DNA of 64,000 nucleotides from Campylobacter fetus subsp. fetus (GTDB lineage Bacteria; Campylobacterota; Campylobacteria; Campylobacterales; Campylobacteraceae): NCBI RefSeq assembly GCF_900475935.1, contig NZ_LS483431.1, positions 1,488,001 to 1,552,000 of the forward strand, read 5' to 3'. Shown piece by piece: positions 48,185 to 57,797 of this stretch (position 1 is its first letter; each line of letters starts with the position of its first letter). The notes under the pieces were generated by a model. It saw only the letters and a program-made list of their open reading frames with translations, ran no database searches and was not told where the DNA came from. The position numbers and the translations under genes were made by a program.

Positions 48185-49162
48185 TTATTTTTCTCTTTTT
48201 AAAAACTCTGCTACCTCTTTTGCGTGATAGCTAATGATCAAATCCGCACCGGCTCTTTTAAAGCTCATCATAGTTTCTATCATAACTCTTTCATAGTCTA
48301 TTACTCCAGCTTTTGCGGATGCTTTTAACATAGCGTACTCACCACTTACATTATAAACGCAAAGAGGAAGAAGAGTTCTTTCTTTTATATCTCTAATGAT
48401 ATCAAGATAAGCCAAAGCCGGTTTTACCATCAAAATATCTGCACCTTGTGCTTCATCTTCAAGACTTTCGTTTATGGCTTCAAAGCGGTTTGCACAATCC
48501 ATTTGGTAACTTCTTCTATCTCCAAAGCTTGGCGAACTCTGGGCTACGTCGCGAAACGGTCCGTAATACGCAGAAGCAAATTTAGTCGAATACGCCATAA
48601 TCGGAAGATTTTCGTATCCATTTTCATCAAGCGCGTTTCTTAAAGTTTCTATGATGCCGTCCATCATACCGCTTGGAGCTATCATATCTGCACCTGCTCT
48701 TGCATGAACTAAAGCTTGTCTAGCGGAGATCTCAAGCGTAGCGTCATTATCGACTGTTTCATGAACATGATCAAGTATACCACAATGTCCGTGATCCGTA
48801 TATTCGCAAAAGCAAAGATCAGTCACAATAACTAAATTCGGAAATTTAGCTTTTATAGCTCTTAAAGATCTTGCTATAAGTCCATTTTCATCAAGCGCGT
48901 CACTACCTATACTATCTTTTAAATTTGGAATGCCGAACAAAAGTATGGATTTGATACCTAAGTTTACGACTTCTTCACACTCTTTTAAAATTTCATCAAT
49001 ACTTAGCTGAAATACGCCTGGCATCGAGCTTATCTCTTTTTTTACACCGCTTCCCTCAACTACAAAAAGTGGATATATAAAATCTTCTATATTTAATTTA
49101 TTTTCTCTTACCATATCACGAATAGCCGGATTTATCCTAAGTCTTCTATATCTTTTAAACAT
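48185..49162 (-). CDS. hemB: Delta-aminolevulinic acid dehydratase (porphobilinogen synthase)
   Basis: Second common step of tetrapyrrole synthesis (325 aa). Metal-binding [14 protein letters not shown] (about 116-129), Schiff-base lysines in [15 protein letters not shown] (about 189-203) and [14 protein letters not shown] (about 245-258). Divergent from ribA; the 110-base gap must contain both promoters. Confidence 0.97.
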   Translation of the reverse strand: MFKRYRRLRINPAIRDMVRENKLNIEDFIYPLFVVEGSGVKKEISSMPGVFQLSIDEILKECEEVVNLGIKSILLFGIPNLKDSIGSDALDENGLIARSLRAIKAKFPNLVIVTDLCFCEYTDHGHCGILDHVHETVDNDATLEISARQALVHARAGADMIAPSGMMDGIIETLRNALDENGYENLPIMAYSTKFASAYYGPFRDVAQSSPSFGDRRSYQMDCANRFEAINESLEDEAQGADILMVKPALAYLDIIRDIKERTLLPLCVYNVSGEYAMLKASAKAGVIDYERVMIETMMSFKRAGADLIISYHAKEVAEFLKREK

Positions 49163-49273
49163 ATTAACTCCTTATTTTGAGCAATTATATCTAAATTTAA
49201 GTTAATTAAAAATATATCTATTTCTTTAAAATTTAAAGATTTTTGATAAACTTTACTCCAAAGGAAAACAATT

Positions 49274-49861
49274 ATGGAAATAATAAAATCAAATATCGCA
49301 AACCTACCTAGCAGATTTGGCAAATTTCAAATAAAATCATACAAAGAAGGCTGCTGCAAAGAGCATTTGACTATATTTTCTCCGAATTTAGACGTAACAA
49401 AGACAGTAAATGTCAGAATTCACTCAGAATGCTTAACCGGAGACGCTATAGGAAGTTTAAAATGCGACTGCCGCGACCAACTAGAAGCTAGTTTAAAATA
49501 TATAAACAAACACGGAGGAATGGTAATTTATCTACGTCAAGAAGGTAGAAATATAGGGCTTTTAAATAAAATAAATGCTTACGCTTTGCAAGATAATGGA
49601 CTTGATACAATAGAAGCAAATCATCAATTAGGCTTTAAAGCCGATGAAAGAACGTACGAAATAGTAGATTTTATACTAAAAGATTTTGGTATAAAAAGTA
49701 TAAATTTACTCACCAATAATCCTCTAAAACTAGCTAGTCTTACTTGCGTAAATATAGAAAAAAGAATTCCCATAGAGATAGAATCTAATGAATTTAATAA
49801 AGATTATTTAAAGGTGAAAAAAGAGCAGATGGGGCATATGTTAGATGAATTTACCAGATAA
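49274..49861 (+). CDS. ribA: GTP cyclohydrolase II
   Basis: First step of riboflavin synthesis (195 aa, single-domain RibA without a fused RibB). Zn-binding CLTGDAIGSLKCDCRDQLEA (about 53-72), YLRQEGRNIGLLNKINAYAL (about 91-110), and LLTNNPLKL. Overlaps rsmG by 17 bases. Confidence 0.96.
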   Translation: MEIIKSNIANLPSRFGKFQIKSYKEGCCKEHLTIFSPNLDVTKTVNVRIHSECLTGDAIGSLKCDCRDQLEASLKYINKHGGMVIYLRQEGRNIGLLNKINAYALQDNGLDTIEANHQLGFKADERTYEIVDFILKDFGIKSINLLTNNPLKLASLTCVNIEKRIPIEIESNEFNKDYLKVKKEQMGHMLDEFTR

Positions 49862-50393
49862 TTTTTGGAATAAAGTAAGCGAATTTGAAATTATTTTAAA
49901 ACAATTTAATAAAATACATAGTCTTACAAATTACCGCGATATAAAACCTGTCGTAGAAGATAGTATAAAACCTCTCGAGTTTTTGGATTTTAATCCAAAA
50001 ATTGTAATTGACGTAGGTAGTGGAGCCGGATTTCCGGCTATTTTTTTAAGTTTGATTTTAAATTCCAGCGAATTTCATCTCTATGAGCCGATCGCGAAAA
50101 AATCAAGCTTTTTATCATACGTAGGCGCAGCTTTAAATTTAAAAAACATAACCGTTCATCCCTCCAAAATAGAGTCTTGTCAAAAAATAAAAGCTGATCT
50201 TATAACTTCAAGAGCACTTAGTAAAACTCTATTTCTTATAGAAATTTGCAGGGGATTTTACGACGAAAATACAACATTTTTATTATATAAAGGAGACGGA
50301 GCTAAAGAAGAAATCTCAAATTTAAAATGCAAAAATAGTATAATAAGCTCCGGAAAAAGAAATTATCTATTTTTAAAAGGTGTAAAATGCTAG
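49845..50393 (+). CDS. rsmG: 16S rRNA (guanine527-N7)-methyltransferase RsmG
   Basis: SAM-dependent rRNA methyltransferase (182 aa; formerly GidB). Motif IVIDVGSGAGFPAIFLSLIL is at about 54-73, followed by LYEPIAKKSSFLSYV and ITSRAL. It overlaps both ribA and the next small gene, forming a tight plus-strand run from ribA to htpX. Confidence 0.94.
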   Translation: MNLPDNFWNKVSEFEIILKQFNKIHSLTNYRDIKPVVEDSIKPLEFLDFNPKIVIDVGSGAGFPAIFLSLILNSSEFHLYEPIAKKSSFLSYVGAALNLKNITVHPSKIESCQKIKADLITSRALSKTLFLIEICRGFYDENTTFLLYKGDGAKEEISNLKCKNSIISSGKRNYLFLKGVKC

Positions 50394-50581
50394 GAAAAAT
50401 CATAATATTTGCTCTTATTATAGCCGCGATATACTTTTTTATACTTCCTAAATTTAGAAAAAATAAAACTTCAAACAGTAGCGAAAACTTCGTTGAATGC
50501 GATAAGTGCAATACATTTGTAAGTATAAATGAAACCATGTTAAGAAATGGAAAATATATTTGCAAGGAGTGTCTAAAATGA
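50387..50581 (+). CDS. Small membrane protein with zinc-ribbon (PP0621-like)
   Basis: 64-residue protein: one N-terminal membrane helix (about residues 4-22, IIIFALIIAAIYFFILP) and two CxxC pairs, CDKC and CKEC, about 20 residues apart, likely binding zinc. This organisation matches the PP0621 family of unknown function. It overlaps rsmG by seven bases and the next gene by four. Confidence 0.8.
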   Translation: MLGKIIIFALIIAAIYFFILPKFRKNKTSNSSENFVECDKCNTFVSINETMLRNGKYICKECLK

Positions 50582-50892
50582 TAGTTTTTGGCAGTGAGTT
50601 CGTACCTTATGATGAGGTTGTTTTAGAGGATTTTAGCGGTTACAGTTTGCAAAAAAAGCCGGATTTTTTAAGGGTAAAATCAAAAAAAGAGGCTATTTTT
50701 GCCAACGCCAACGGAGTTAAATTTATAGTTTGCGATAATTTGAATTTTGCAAGACAATTACAAGCACTAGCAAATGACTATATATTTGATTCTAAAATAG
50801 CAGTTTTGATATGTGACGACTTTGAGTTAGAAGCTGCTATAGACGCTAGAATAGACGCTAGCATATATAAAAGTGTAATAAGAGGATTTTGA
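50578..50892 (+). CDS. Conserved hypothetical protein
   Basis: 104 residues, MIVFGSEFVPYDEVVLEDFS onward, soluble, no recognised motif. An earlier frame start at 50560 has no initiation site; ATG at 50578 overlaps the previous stop as ATGA. The C-terminus DDFELEAAIDARIDASIYKS is acidic and helical. It lies between the zinc-ribbon gene and htpX in a coupled run. I do not recognise it; the position suggests an envelope-maintenance or housekeeping role. Confidence 0.75.
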   Translation: MIVFGSEFVPYDEVVLEDFSGYSLQKKPDFLRVKSKKEAIFANANGVKFIVCDNLNFARQLQALANDYIFDSKIAVLICDDFELEAAIDARIDASIYKSVIRGF

Positions 50893-51758
50893 TGGAGCTT
50901 TTAAAAACTGTTAGTTTAATGGTTATTTTAATGTTGCTATTTATAAGCGTGGGAGGATATATAGGTGGTTTGAATGGAATGATCATAGCATTTCTAATAG
51001 CCTTAGGTCTTAATTTTTTTAGCTATTTTTATAGTGATAAACTTATATTAAAACATTATAACGCTCAGCTTGTAGAGCCCTCAAACACGCTTTATAAGAT
51101 AGTAAGTGAGTTATGTAAAAAAGCAAATATTCCTATACCAAAAATATATATTATATCGGATAATACTCCAAATGCGTTTGCTACTGGCAGAAACCCGCAT
51201 AACTCGGCGGTAGCTTTAACAAACGGACTTTTAAATTTACTTGATGAAAATGAGATAAAAGCGGTAATCGCTCATGAACTAGGTCATATAAGACATTATG
51301 ATATACTTACTGGATCTATAGTAGCTATTTTTGCCGGAGCTATAGCAATTTTAGCAAATTTTGCTCATTTCGGAGTCGGACTAAATAAAAACGAAAATAA
51401 AGCAAATATTGTTATAGTAATAATTTTAGCCATAATTATGCCATTAGCCGCTACAATAATACAAATGAGCATATCTCGCTCAAGAGAATTTGAAGCAGAT
51501 AGATTTTCAGCTAATTTAACAGACCCTATTTATCTTGTCAACGCTCTTTCAAAACTAGAAGGTTACGCCTCAAAAAGCGTATTAAAAAACGCGGATGAAC
51601 AAACAGCGCATATGTTTATCATAAATCCATTTAGTTCCGTAAAAAGCGGTATTTCAAATTTATTCCGTACACATCCATCTACAAAACAGAGAATAGATAG
51701 GCTTTTAAATTTAAAAGAACGCTCACAAAGCGCGGCTTACAGATATTTTAATAGTTAA
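50892..51758 (+). CDS. htpX: HtpX-type M48 membrane metalloprotease
   Basis: Inner-membrane zinc protease involved in quality control of membrane proteins (288 aa). Zinc motif VIAHELGHIRHYD (about residues 133-145) with the third ligand in SREFEADRFSA. Two N-terminal membrane helices (about 5-50) and two more at about 148-170 and 180-200. It starts at the ATG overlapping the previous stop (TGATG). Confidence 0.92.
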   Translation: MELLKTVSLMVILMLLFISVGGYIGGLNGMIIAFLIALGLNFFSYFYSDKLILKHYNAQLVEPSNTLYKIVSELCKKANIPIPKIYIISDNTPNAFATGRNPHNSAVALTNGLLNLLDENEIKAVIAHELGHIRHYDILTGSIVAIFAGAIAILANFAHFGVGLNKNENKANIVIVIILAIIMPLAATIIQMSISRSREFEADRFSANLTDPIYLVNALSKLEGYASKSVLKNADEQTAHMFIINPFSSVKSGISNLFRTHPSTKQRIDRLLNLKERSQSAAYRYFNS

Positions 51759-51767
51759 GTTCAAAAA

Positions 51768-52781
51768 TCAAACAACAACTCTCTTAATCTTTGAACTTAA
51801 CTTAACTAAAATATCATAACTTATCGTATCGAAAAACTTAGCCCATACTCTAGCATCATCAAAAACACATATCTGATCACCCGAATCAGCGCAACTAAAG
51901 CTATCCATAGACATTTTGCCAAGTATTTTTTCACCGTTTGCTAAGCGCAGATCGCCTTTACCGTTATATCTTAAAAGTCCATCTCCGTATCCTAAATCAT
52001 ACGTTGCGATATTTATATCTTTTTTAGCCGTGAAAGCTCCGCCATAGCCTACGCTTTGACCTGCTTTTAATACTCTTTTGCTGATTCTATCCGCCCAGAG
52101 ACTCAAAACTTTTTTTAAATTTAAACTCTCATCAAACTGTGAATAACCAAACTGAACTATACCGGCGCGTACAAACTCATCGTCAAAACCGTTTGTTCTT
52201 TCGATGGCGGCTGAATTATGCGAATGAAACATAGGTTTATCAACGCCATTTTTTTTAAATAATGATTTAAGTTTGATCTTAGCTTTTAAAAAATTAGCTT
52301 TTTGTACGTAGTAATCTCCGCTTATCTCGTCGCTACTTCTAAAATGAGTATAAGCGCCGCATATTCTTATAGAACGGTTTTTTGCTATATTAAAAGCAGT
52401 TTCAATCTCGTCGATGCCAATACCGTTTCTGTGCATCATAGTGTCAATAGCAAGATGAACGCTAATTCCGCTTTTTATAACATCTAAACCGCTAAGATCA
52501 TTTATAGCATAAATAAACTCGTCATTCTCCTTACCGTTTGGTATATGAGATAAAATAATAATATTTTTAAAAAAGGGGGATATTTCTATAGCTTCGTCTA
52601 TGCTTTTTACGCAAGCCCATTTTATACCAAAACCACTTGCTATACCTGCCATCAAAACAGCTCCGTGCCCATAAGCATCATCTTTTAAAACCGCTATAAT
52701 TCGATCTTTTGATCCTATTTTACTTGAAATTTGGGTTAAATTATGGATATAAGCTGTTTTGCTCAAAACTATCTTAGACAC
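51768..52781 (-). CDS. alr: Alanine racemase
   Basis: PLP enzyme giving D-alanine for peptidoglycan (337 aa). PLP-lysine motif AVLKDDAYGHGAVLMAG (about residues 30-46), with GYGDGLLRYNGKG and catalytic Tyr region. The lysine sits in LKDDAYGHG (family AVVKANAYGHG). It overlaps the small upstream gene by eight bases; a peptidoglycan peptidase gene lies beyond. Confidence 0.94.
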   Translation of the reverse strand: MSKIVLSKTAYIHNLTQISSKIGSKDRIIAVLKDDAYGHGAVLMAGIASGFGIKWACVKSIDEAIEISPFFKNIIILSHIPNGKENDEFIYAINDLSGLDVIKSGISVHLAIDTMMHRNGIGIDEIETAFNIAKNRSIRICGAYTHFRSSDEISGDYYVQKANFLKAKIKLKSLFKKNGVDKPMFHSHNSAAIERTNGFDDEFVRAGIVQFGYSQFDESLNLKKVLSLWADRISKRVLKAGQSVGYGGAFTAKKDINIATYDLGYGDGLLRYNGKGDLRLANGEKILGKMSMDSFSCADSGDQICVFDDARVWAKFFDTISYDILVKLSSKIKRVVV

Positions 52782-53034
52782 TGAAATTTACGCCAAATCT
52801 TTTATAAATATAAGGAAGTATTTTTCTTATAGAGTAGTCATATGAGTAGAACTTAGCATAAAGCTCTTTTAAACTCTTATCTTTGCAAGCGTCAAAATCA
52901 AAAACGTTTGTATTTCCTTTTTTCGGTACGTTTGCATCTAAAACTTCAAAAAAACCGTCTCTGGCCTTTAAAAGCTCTTCAATCTGAGATTTTATAAACT
53001 CTTTTTCTTCTTCCGTAACGTCTGTATTTTGCAT
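52774..53034 (-). CDS. Conserved hypothetical protein
   Basis: 86-residue, charged, probably helical protein with no membrane segment (EEEKEFIKSQIEELLKARDG start). It lies between the frameshifted pgp2-like gene and alr, overlapping alr by eight bases. AAGGA precedes the ATG. The context suggests co-expression with cell-wall genes. Function not recognised. Confidence 0.7.
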   Translation of the reverse strand: MQNTDVTEEEKEFIKSQIEELLKARDGFFEVLDANVPKKGNTNVFDFDACKDKSLKELYAKFYSYDYSIRKILPYIYKRFGVNFSV

Positions 53035-53046
53035 AATTTTTCCTTA

Positions 53047-54014
53047 TTATTGCTCTACTAAGATTTTCATCTTGCCGCCATCTAGTTTAACATAAAGAGT
53101 TTTAATACCATCAAATTTATAAGCCGAAGCACGATATTTCTCCATAAAACTAACTCTAAAAATATTCTCATCATCGATCGTAGGATACGGAGTTATACTA
53201 AATTTAGTAAATTGTATAAATTTGTTCTCTTTTCTAGAAAAAATATTTTTTTCATCTCTTTAAATTTATCAAAACCTACTCCGTCGTATCTTTTAAATTT
53301 CTTATCATAAAAATTAAGATATCTATCGATATCACTATTTGTCCAAGCCTCTTTCCATTTAAATAATTCTGCAAATATAAGAGCTATATCTTCATTTTTA
53401 GCTTCTAAAATACCGCTTTCATTTATCAAAACCATACCGCCATTATCCTTTAAAATGCTTTCTAAATTTAACAGCAAGTCATTTGGCATTACAACACAGC
53501 CTTTTGTTTTATATACGTCTTCTCTAATATTTCCATTTAGAGGAAATCCATGTATCCAGATACCCCCGCCAGTTCTATCTCGTAGCTTATCAAAAAGATT
53601 TGGATATGAAAGATTGAACGCAACTGGTCCATAATAAGTATCTTCAGGCACAAAACGCCTTGTTATCTCATATACTCCAACCGGAGTTTTTAGATCTCCT
53701 TCTAAAAGCTTATCGCCCATGAGACCAGTTAAAACTTTATGATCTGCTTTAGAGTCCAACTTTCCATCTTTATACTCGTTTAAATAGAAGTTTTTCGCCT
53801 TTTTATCCACAACTACGATAAATATATCACTATCGTAATAGCCATACTTTAAGTCCATTTGGCTTAAATGTTTTTGCCAATAATCTTTACTTTGCAAATT
53901 TGCCTCTATAGCTTTTTGTACCGCTTCGATACCACTTTCTAAATAGATTTTTTCGAGGTCTTTTGAATATAAAAAACTCAAAAAACACAAAACAAAAATT
54001 AGAAACTTTTTCAA
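53047..54014 (-). pseudogene. pgp2: Pgp2-like peptidoglycan L,D-carboxypeptidase gene, frameshifted near its 3' end
   Basis: Periplasmic YkuD-fold peptidase related to Pgp2, which trims tetrapeptides and sets helical cell shape in Campylobacter. Signal peptide MKKFLIFVLCFLSFLYSK; catalytic block GGIWIHGFPLNG...KTKGCVVMPND (His and Cys, about 150-180). The frame as sequenced ends at 53193 (273 aa). The missing C-terminus (SRKENKFIQFTKFSITPYP to KMKILVEQ) continues in another frame and stops at 53047. One extra base in the minus-strand A7 run (53246-53252) joins them into 322 residues, close to the roughly 325 of C. jejuni Pgp2. Only the C-terminal NTF2-like part is lost. Confidence 0.85.
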
Positions 54015-54139
54015 TGTTTTGACCCTTAATTTTTAGTATTTTTAAGGCGTTATTATAGCCTAAGATTTTTAAATTTTCAGTTATCTTTTATCAAAATTGC
54101 TATACAATCTTTGTTACATTAAACCATAAAGGATTTACA

Positions 54140-54586
54140 GTGTTTAAATTTACTCTTTCATGCGCTTTACTAAGTTCGCTATGTTTAGCTGCAAACATCG
54201 ATATAGAGTCTCCTTTCGTAAAGGCTACACCTCCAAATGCTAAAACCAGCGCCGCATTTATGGTTATCAAAAATAACACAAACAAAGATGTATCTTTAGT
54301 ATCTGGAAACAGCAATGCGAGTAAGGTTTTCGAAATTCATACTCATTTAAATGAAAACGGAATGAAAAAAATGGTTAGAATTCCAAAAATAGATATCCCT
54401 GCAAACAGCAGCGTTGAATTAAAACCAGGCGGACTTCATATAATGCTAATTGATATAAATAAACCTTTAGAAATCACAGATAAAGTCGATTTAACTCTTG
54501 AGTTTAGCGACTCTAGTAAAATAGACCTAAAAGACGTCGAGGTCAAAAAACTAGCACCCATGATGAAACCTCAAGGGTCGATGTAA
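54140..54586 (+). CDS. PCuAC-type periplasmic copper chaperone
   Basis: 148-residue secreted protein (leader MFKFTLSCALLSSLCLAA) of the PCuA(C) family, which delivers Cu(I) to cytochrome oxidase. Ligand pattern: FMVIKN, EIHTHLNENGMKKMVRI (His and Met) and the signature LKPGGLHIMLIDINKPL (about 102-118), with a Met-rich C-terminus. GTG start at 54140 follows AAAGGA. A strong terminator follows. Confidence 0.88.
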   Translation: MFKFTLSCALLSSLCLAANIDIESPFVKATPPNAKTSAAFMVIKNNTNKDVSLVSGNSNASKVFEIHTHLNENGMKKMVRIPKIDIPANSSVELKPGGLHIMLIDINKPLEITDKVDLTLEFSDSSKIDLKDVEVKKLAPMMKPQGSM

Positions 54587-54604
54587 GCCGCTATTACAAA
54601 ATTT

Positions 54605-54624
54605 AGCCCTAATTTAGGGCTTTT
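54605..54624 (+). terminator. Rho-independent terminator after the copper chaperone gene
   Basis: Stem AGCCCTA/TAGGGCT with ATT loop, followed by TTTTACTTTA. Separates the chaperone gene from the glycan operon that begins 30 bases later. Confidence 0.8.
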
Positions 54625-54654
54625 ACTTTAAATTAATAATCATTGAGGATAACT

Positions 54655-56877
54655 TTGTTCAAAAGTAAGATTGATATAGATATTTTAGTCAAAAAAATAG
54701 CTTCTGGAGATATACCAAAGTTGAGCCGTGATGAGCTTTTGGAACTTAGAAACGCATTTTACGACTTTGTTTTAAATAAAAACGATCTGCCTCCAAAAGA
54801 GTATCTTTGGCTTATAAAAGTTTTTAAAGACTTAAATTTAGAAGATAAAAAAGAGTTTGAAAACTATATAAAAACAGCCGACAACTACCTTGATTCTTGT
54901 GATGACATAAATCAAAAACTTCTATTGGTGCATTTAAAAACAACTTGTTTGATACTAAACTCTAAGACAAAAGAGGCTATGGAATACTATATACTGAACT
55001 TTGCATTGCTTAATTGCTCTGAGATTCCAAATTTAGCCAACTATCTTGAGTTTTTTGAAAAATACTGCAAAGATATTAGTTTTGAGTTGTATTATGACGT
55101 ATGCAAAAAGCTTTTTGATCCCGATTACTATCTAAAGCTTGATAATGCTCAGCAAAGAAATATTTTAAATAATAATCTCATAATATTTTGGAAATTTACA
55201 AACGTATTTGTAAATAGACAAATTATAAAAATATATGATCTTATGCTAAAAATTTTCAACTATTTTGTCCAAAACGATAAATATGAAAAAGCTATGCACA
55301 TAACACTTAGTATGATACATTTTTATTCAAATACCAATCAAGGCGGCGGAAACATACAAAATGATATCATAGTTCCTCTTGAATCTATGTATCAAAGATT
55401 TTTAAATCATGTAAATATACCGACGTACCATACAAAAAGACATACTAAAAAACGCATAGGATTTTTAAAAGATCGTATAGTTGCAAACTCACCGTATAAA
55501 GTTGAATATTCACTTATAAAAGCACTTATGCAAAATGATGATTTTAGAAAAAAATATCAAATTTATATATACTCGTTTTCGACGACCGAAAAAGCTTTAG
55601 ACGATGATTATACGGTTCAAGAACTTTTGAATTTAGGGGTGAAAGTCGAAGCTCCTTCTTTTGAACAGTTTAGAGCTCAAGGATTTTACTATTCATATTT
55701 AGAAAAATCACTTTTGATTAGAGATAAAATAATAAGAGACGAAATAGATATTTTGATAGATTTTACCGGGAGCAATCCTCTAGCTGAGTTTTTATTTGTA
55801 ACAAGATCTGCTAAAAAGCAGATATACTGGTCACATGGAAATACAGAATACGATATCAAATCGATCGATTTAAAAGTCAGTCACTTTCAGCCTACTAGCG
55901 AATATAAAATTATAAGCGTGCCTATGGATAATAAATTCTACAATCCCCCTATCGACCAGCAATTGATCATAAATGAACGAAGCAAATATCCAAAAGATGC
56001 TTTCATTTTAGGCGTAATTAGCAGACTAGTAAAGATAGACGATGATCGTTATCTTCACTCAATAAGTGAAATTTTAAAACAAAATCCAAAAGCTATATAT
56101 TTAGCTTGTGGAGACGGCGGAAATATCAATCGAATAAAAGCAAAATTAGATGAATTTGGAGTTTTAGATAGATTTTACTTTACAGGGATGATAAATCCGC
56201 ATATTTATGGTCACATAATAGATCTTTGGCTAAATACATTTCCACCCCACGTTCAAGGCGAAAGCGCAAATGAGTATATGTCAAAAGGCGGTGCTATATT
56301 AGGATATTATGAGCCGCAAATCTTTGATATAGATGATGAAAACATTAAACAAATCAAATACGACAGCTCAAAGCTGCTAGTTTATATAGAAAACATAGAG
56401 GATTTTGATAAACAGACCGAAGGCTATGATGAGTTTATCTCTGATCCGTACTATATAATTTTAAATGATAAACCGATAAAAGATAGCATTTTAAAAGCAA
56501 AATCTATAATAGGCGATAAATCGGCATATGATGTTAGAGTGCGTATAGAAGATGGAAAAATAATAGGGTATGATGGTAAATTTTTCATATATAAGCCGTT
56601 TTTCAAAGAAAACGCTTGGTATGAGAGGGATTATGAAATATGCACTTGGATATTACAAAATAAAGATATTTGTCTCATAAATGAAAACGACCATATATAT
56701 GGATATTTTACGGCGTTTAATACAAATGAATACATAAAAAAAGCAACTATGCTAATAAAAAACCAAAAAGTAAGAGCTCAGTTAAAAAAGTTCAACTCGG
56801 TTTATCTAAATGCTTGTAAAGAGATTACTAGTAAAAATATACTTAAGGATTTTGAGAATATAATATGCAAAAAATAA
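54655..56877 (+). CDS. Large GT-B glycosyltransferase with helical N-terminal half
   Basis: About 740 residues, cytoplasmic. The first 270 or so residues are alpha-helical and may be degenerate TPR-like repeats. The C-terminal part is a GT-B fold resembling O-GlcNAc-transferase/SPINDLY-type enzymes: DILIDFTGSNPLAEFLF, FILGVISRLVKIDDDRYL, AIYLACGDGGNINRIKAKL, RFYFTGMINPHIYG and the donor-site region FPPHVQGESANEYMSKGGA. TTG at 54655 is chosen because GAGGA lies just upstream. It begins the operon and overlaps the first radical SAM gene by 13 bases. The acceptor is unknown; a protein, for example flagellin, is possible. Confidence 0.8.
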   Translation: MFKSKIDIDILVKKIASGDIPKLSRDELLELRNAFYDFVLNKNDLPPKEYLWLIKVFKDLNLEDKKEFENYIKTADNYLDSCDDINQKLLLVHLKTTCLILNSKTKEAMEYYILNFALLNCSEIPNLANYLEFFEKYCKDISFELYYDVCKKLFDPDYYLKLDNAQQRNILNNNLIIFWKFTNVFVNRQIIKIYDLMLKIFNYFVQNDKYEKAMHITLSMIHFYSNTNQGGGNIQNDIIVPLESMYQRFLNHVNIPTYHTKRHTKKRIGFLKDRIVANSPYKVEYSLIKALMQNDDFRKKYQIYIYSFSTTEKALDDDYTVQELLNLGVKVEAPSFEQFRAQGFYYSYLEKSLLIRDKIIRDEIDILIDFTGSNPLAEFLFVTRSAKKQIYWSHGNTEYDIKSIDLKVSHFQPTSEYKIISVPMDNKFYNPPIDQQLIINERSKYPKDAFILGVISRLVKIDDDRYLHSISEILKQNPKAIYLACGDGGNINRIKAKLDEFGVLDRFYFTGMINPHIYGHIIDLWLNTFPPHVQGESANEYMSKGGAILGYYEPQIFDIDDENIKQIKYDSSKLLVYIENIEDFDKQTEGYDEFISDPYYIILNDKPIKDSILKAKSIIGDKSAYDVRVRIEDGKIIGYDGKFFIYKPFFKENAWYERDYEICTWILQNKDICLINENDHIYGYFTAFNTNEYIKKATMLIKNQKVRAQLKKFNSVYLNACKEITSKNILKDFENIICKK

Positions 56878-57797
56878 CCATACCAGATCATTATAATTAC
56901 ATAGCTCTGTTTTTAACGCTGTCTTGCAACTTAAAATGTCCGTATTGTATAAATTTAAATGAAAACGGAGCTAGTAGAAAAAGTGTTGTTAGGGGCGTTA
57001 TAAAACCAGATATTTGGCTAAATTTCATAAACCGCTTAGATATAAAAAGTGATGATTTACCACTTACTCTTCAAGGCGGCGAACCAACTTTGTATCCGTA
57101 CTTTTACGAACTTGTAAATGGTATAGACGATAAATTTAAACTAGATCTGCTTACAAACTTTATGTTTGACGAGGATGAGTTTATAAGACGTATAAATCCT
57201 TCAAAATTTACACGCGATGCGAAATATGCAGCCATAAGAGTAAGCTATCACCCAAATCAAAATGACATAAATACGCTTATAAAAAAACATGATAAGATGA
57301 AAGATGCAGGATTTTACGTAGGAATTTACTCTGTTTTAACCCCTCAGAATAAATCTCATATAGAAGAAGTAATGAAAAAATGCAAAGATTTAGGAATTGA
57401 TTTTAGAGTTAAAGAGTATCTTGGATTTGATGGGCAAAAGTGGCACGGAAGCTATAAATTTCCAGAAGCTATAAGCGGAAATGTTAATAAATACTGTGAT
57501 TGCAAAACAACAGAATTACTAATCAGCCCAGCAGGTCTAGTATATCGCTGCCACTCAGATCTCTATGAAAAAAGAGCCGAAGTAGCAGATATAAGTGATC
57601 CAAACTATAAATTTGAAGATATTTACAGACCTTGCATAGTTTATGGACACTGCAATCCATGCGATATCAAAGTCAAAACAAATAGATTTCAGAATTTCGG
57701 TCATACGTCTGTTGAGATAAAAAATATCAGAGAATTAAACGAAAAAGAGCGGATTTTACTCGAAAACAGCGATTTTAAAGGAGCTTTAAATTTATGA
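56865..57797 (+). CDS. Radical SAM protein 1 with C-terminal Cys cluster
   Basis: 310 residues. Radical SAM CxxxCxxC at C21, C25, C28 (SCNLKCPYCIN), GGEPTL motif (LQGGEPTLYPY) and a C-terminal SPASM/twitch-type Cys set (CDCKTTELLISPAGLVYRCH; CIVYGHCNPC). Such domains hold auxiliary Fe-S clusters. It differs from the three other radical SAM proteins in the operon, having the shortest N-terminus before the cluster and no HxNFI tail. Overlaps the next gene by four bases (ATGA). Substrate unknown; a sugar nucleotide or protein-bound glycan is inferred from neighbours. Confidence 0.85.
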   Translation: MQKITIPDHYNYIALFLTLSCNLKCPYCINLNENGASRKSVVRGVIKPDIWLNFINRLDIKSDDLPLTLQGGEPTLYPYFYELVNGIDDKFKLDLLTNFMFDEDEFIRRINPSKFTRDAKYAAIRVSYHPNQNDINTLIKKHDKMKDAGFYVGIYSVLTPQNKSHIEEVMKKCKDLGIDFRVKEYLGFDGQKWHGSYKFPEAISGNVNKYCDCKTTELLISPAGLVYRCHSDLYEKRAEVADISDPNYKFEDIYRPCIVYGHCNPCDIKVKTNRFQNFGHTSVEIKNIRELNEKERILLENSDFKGALNL

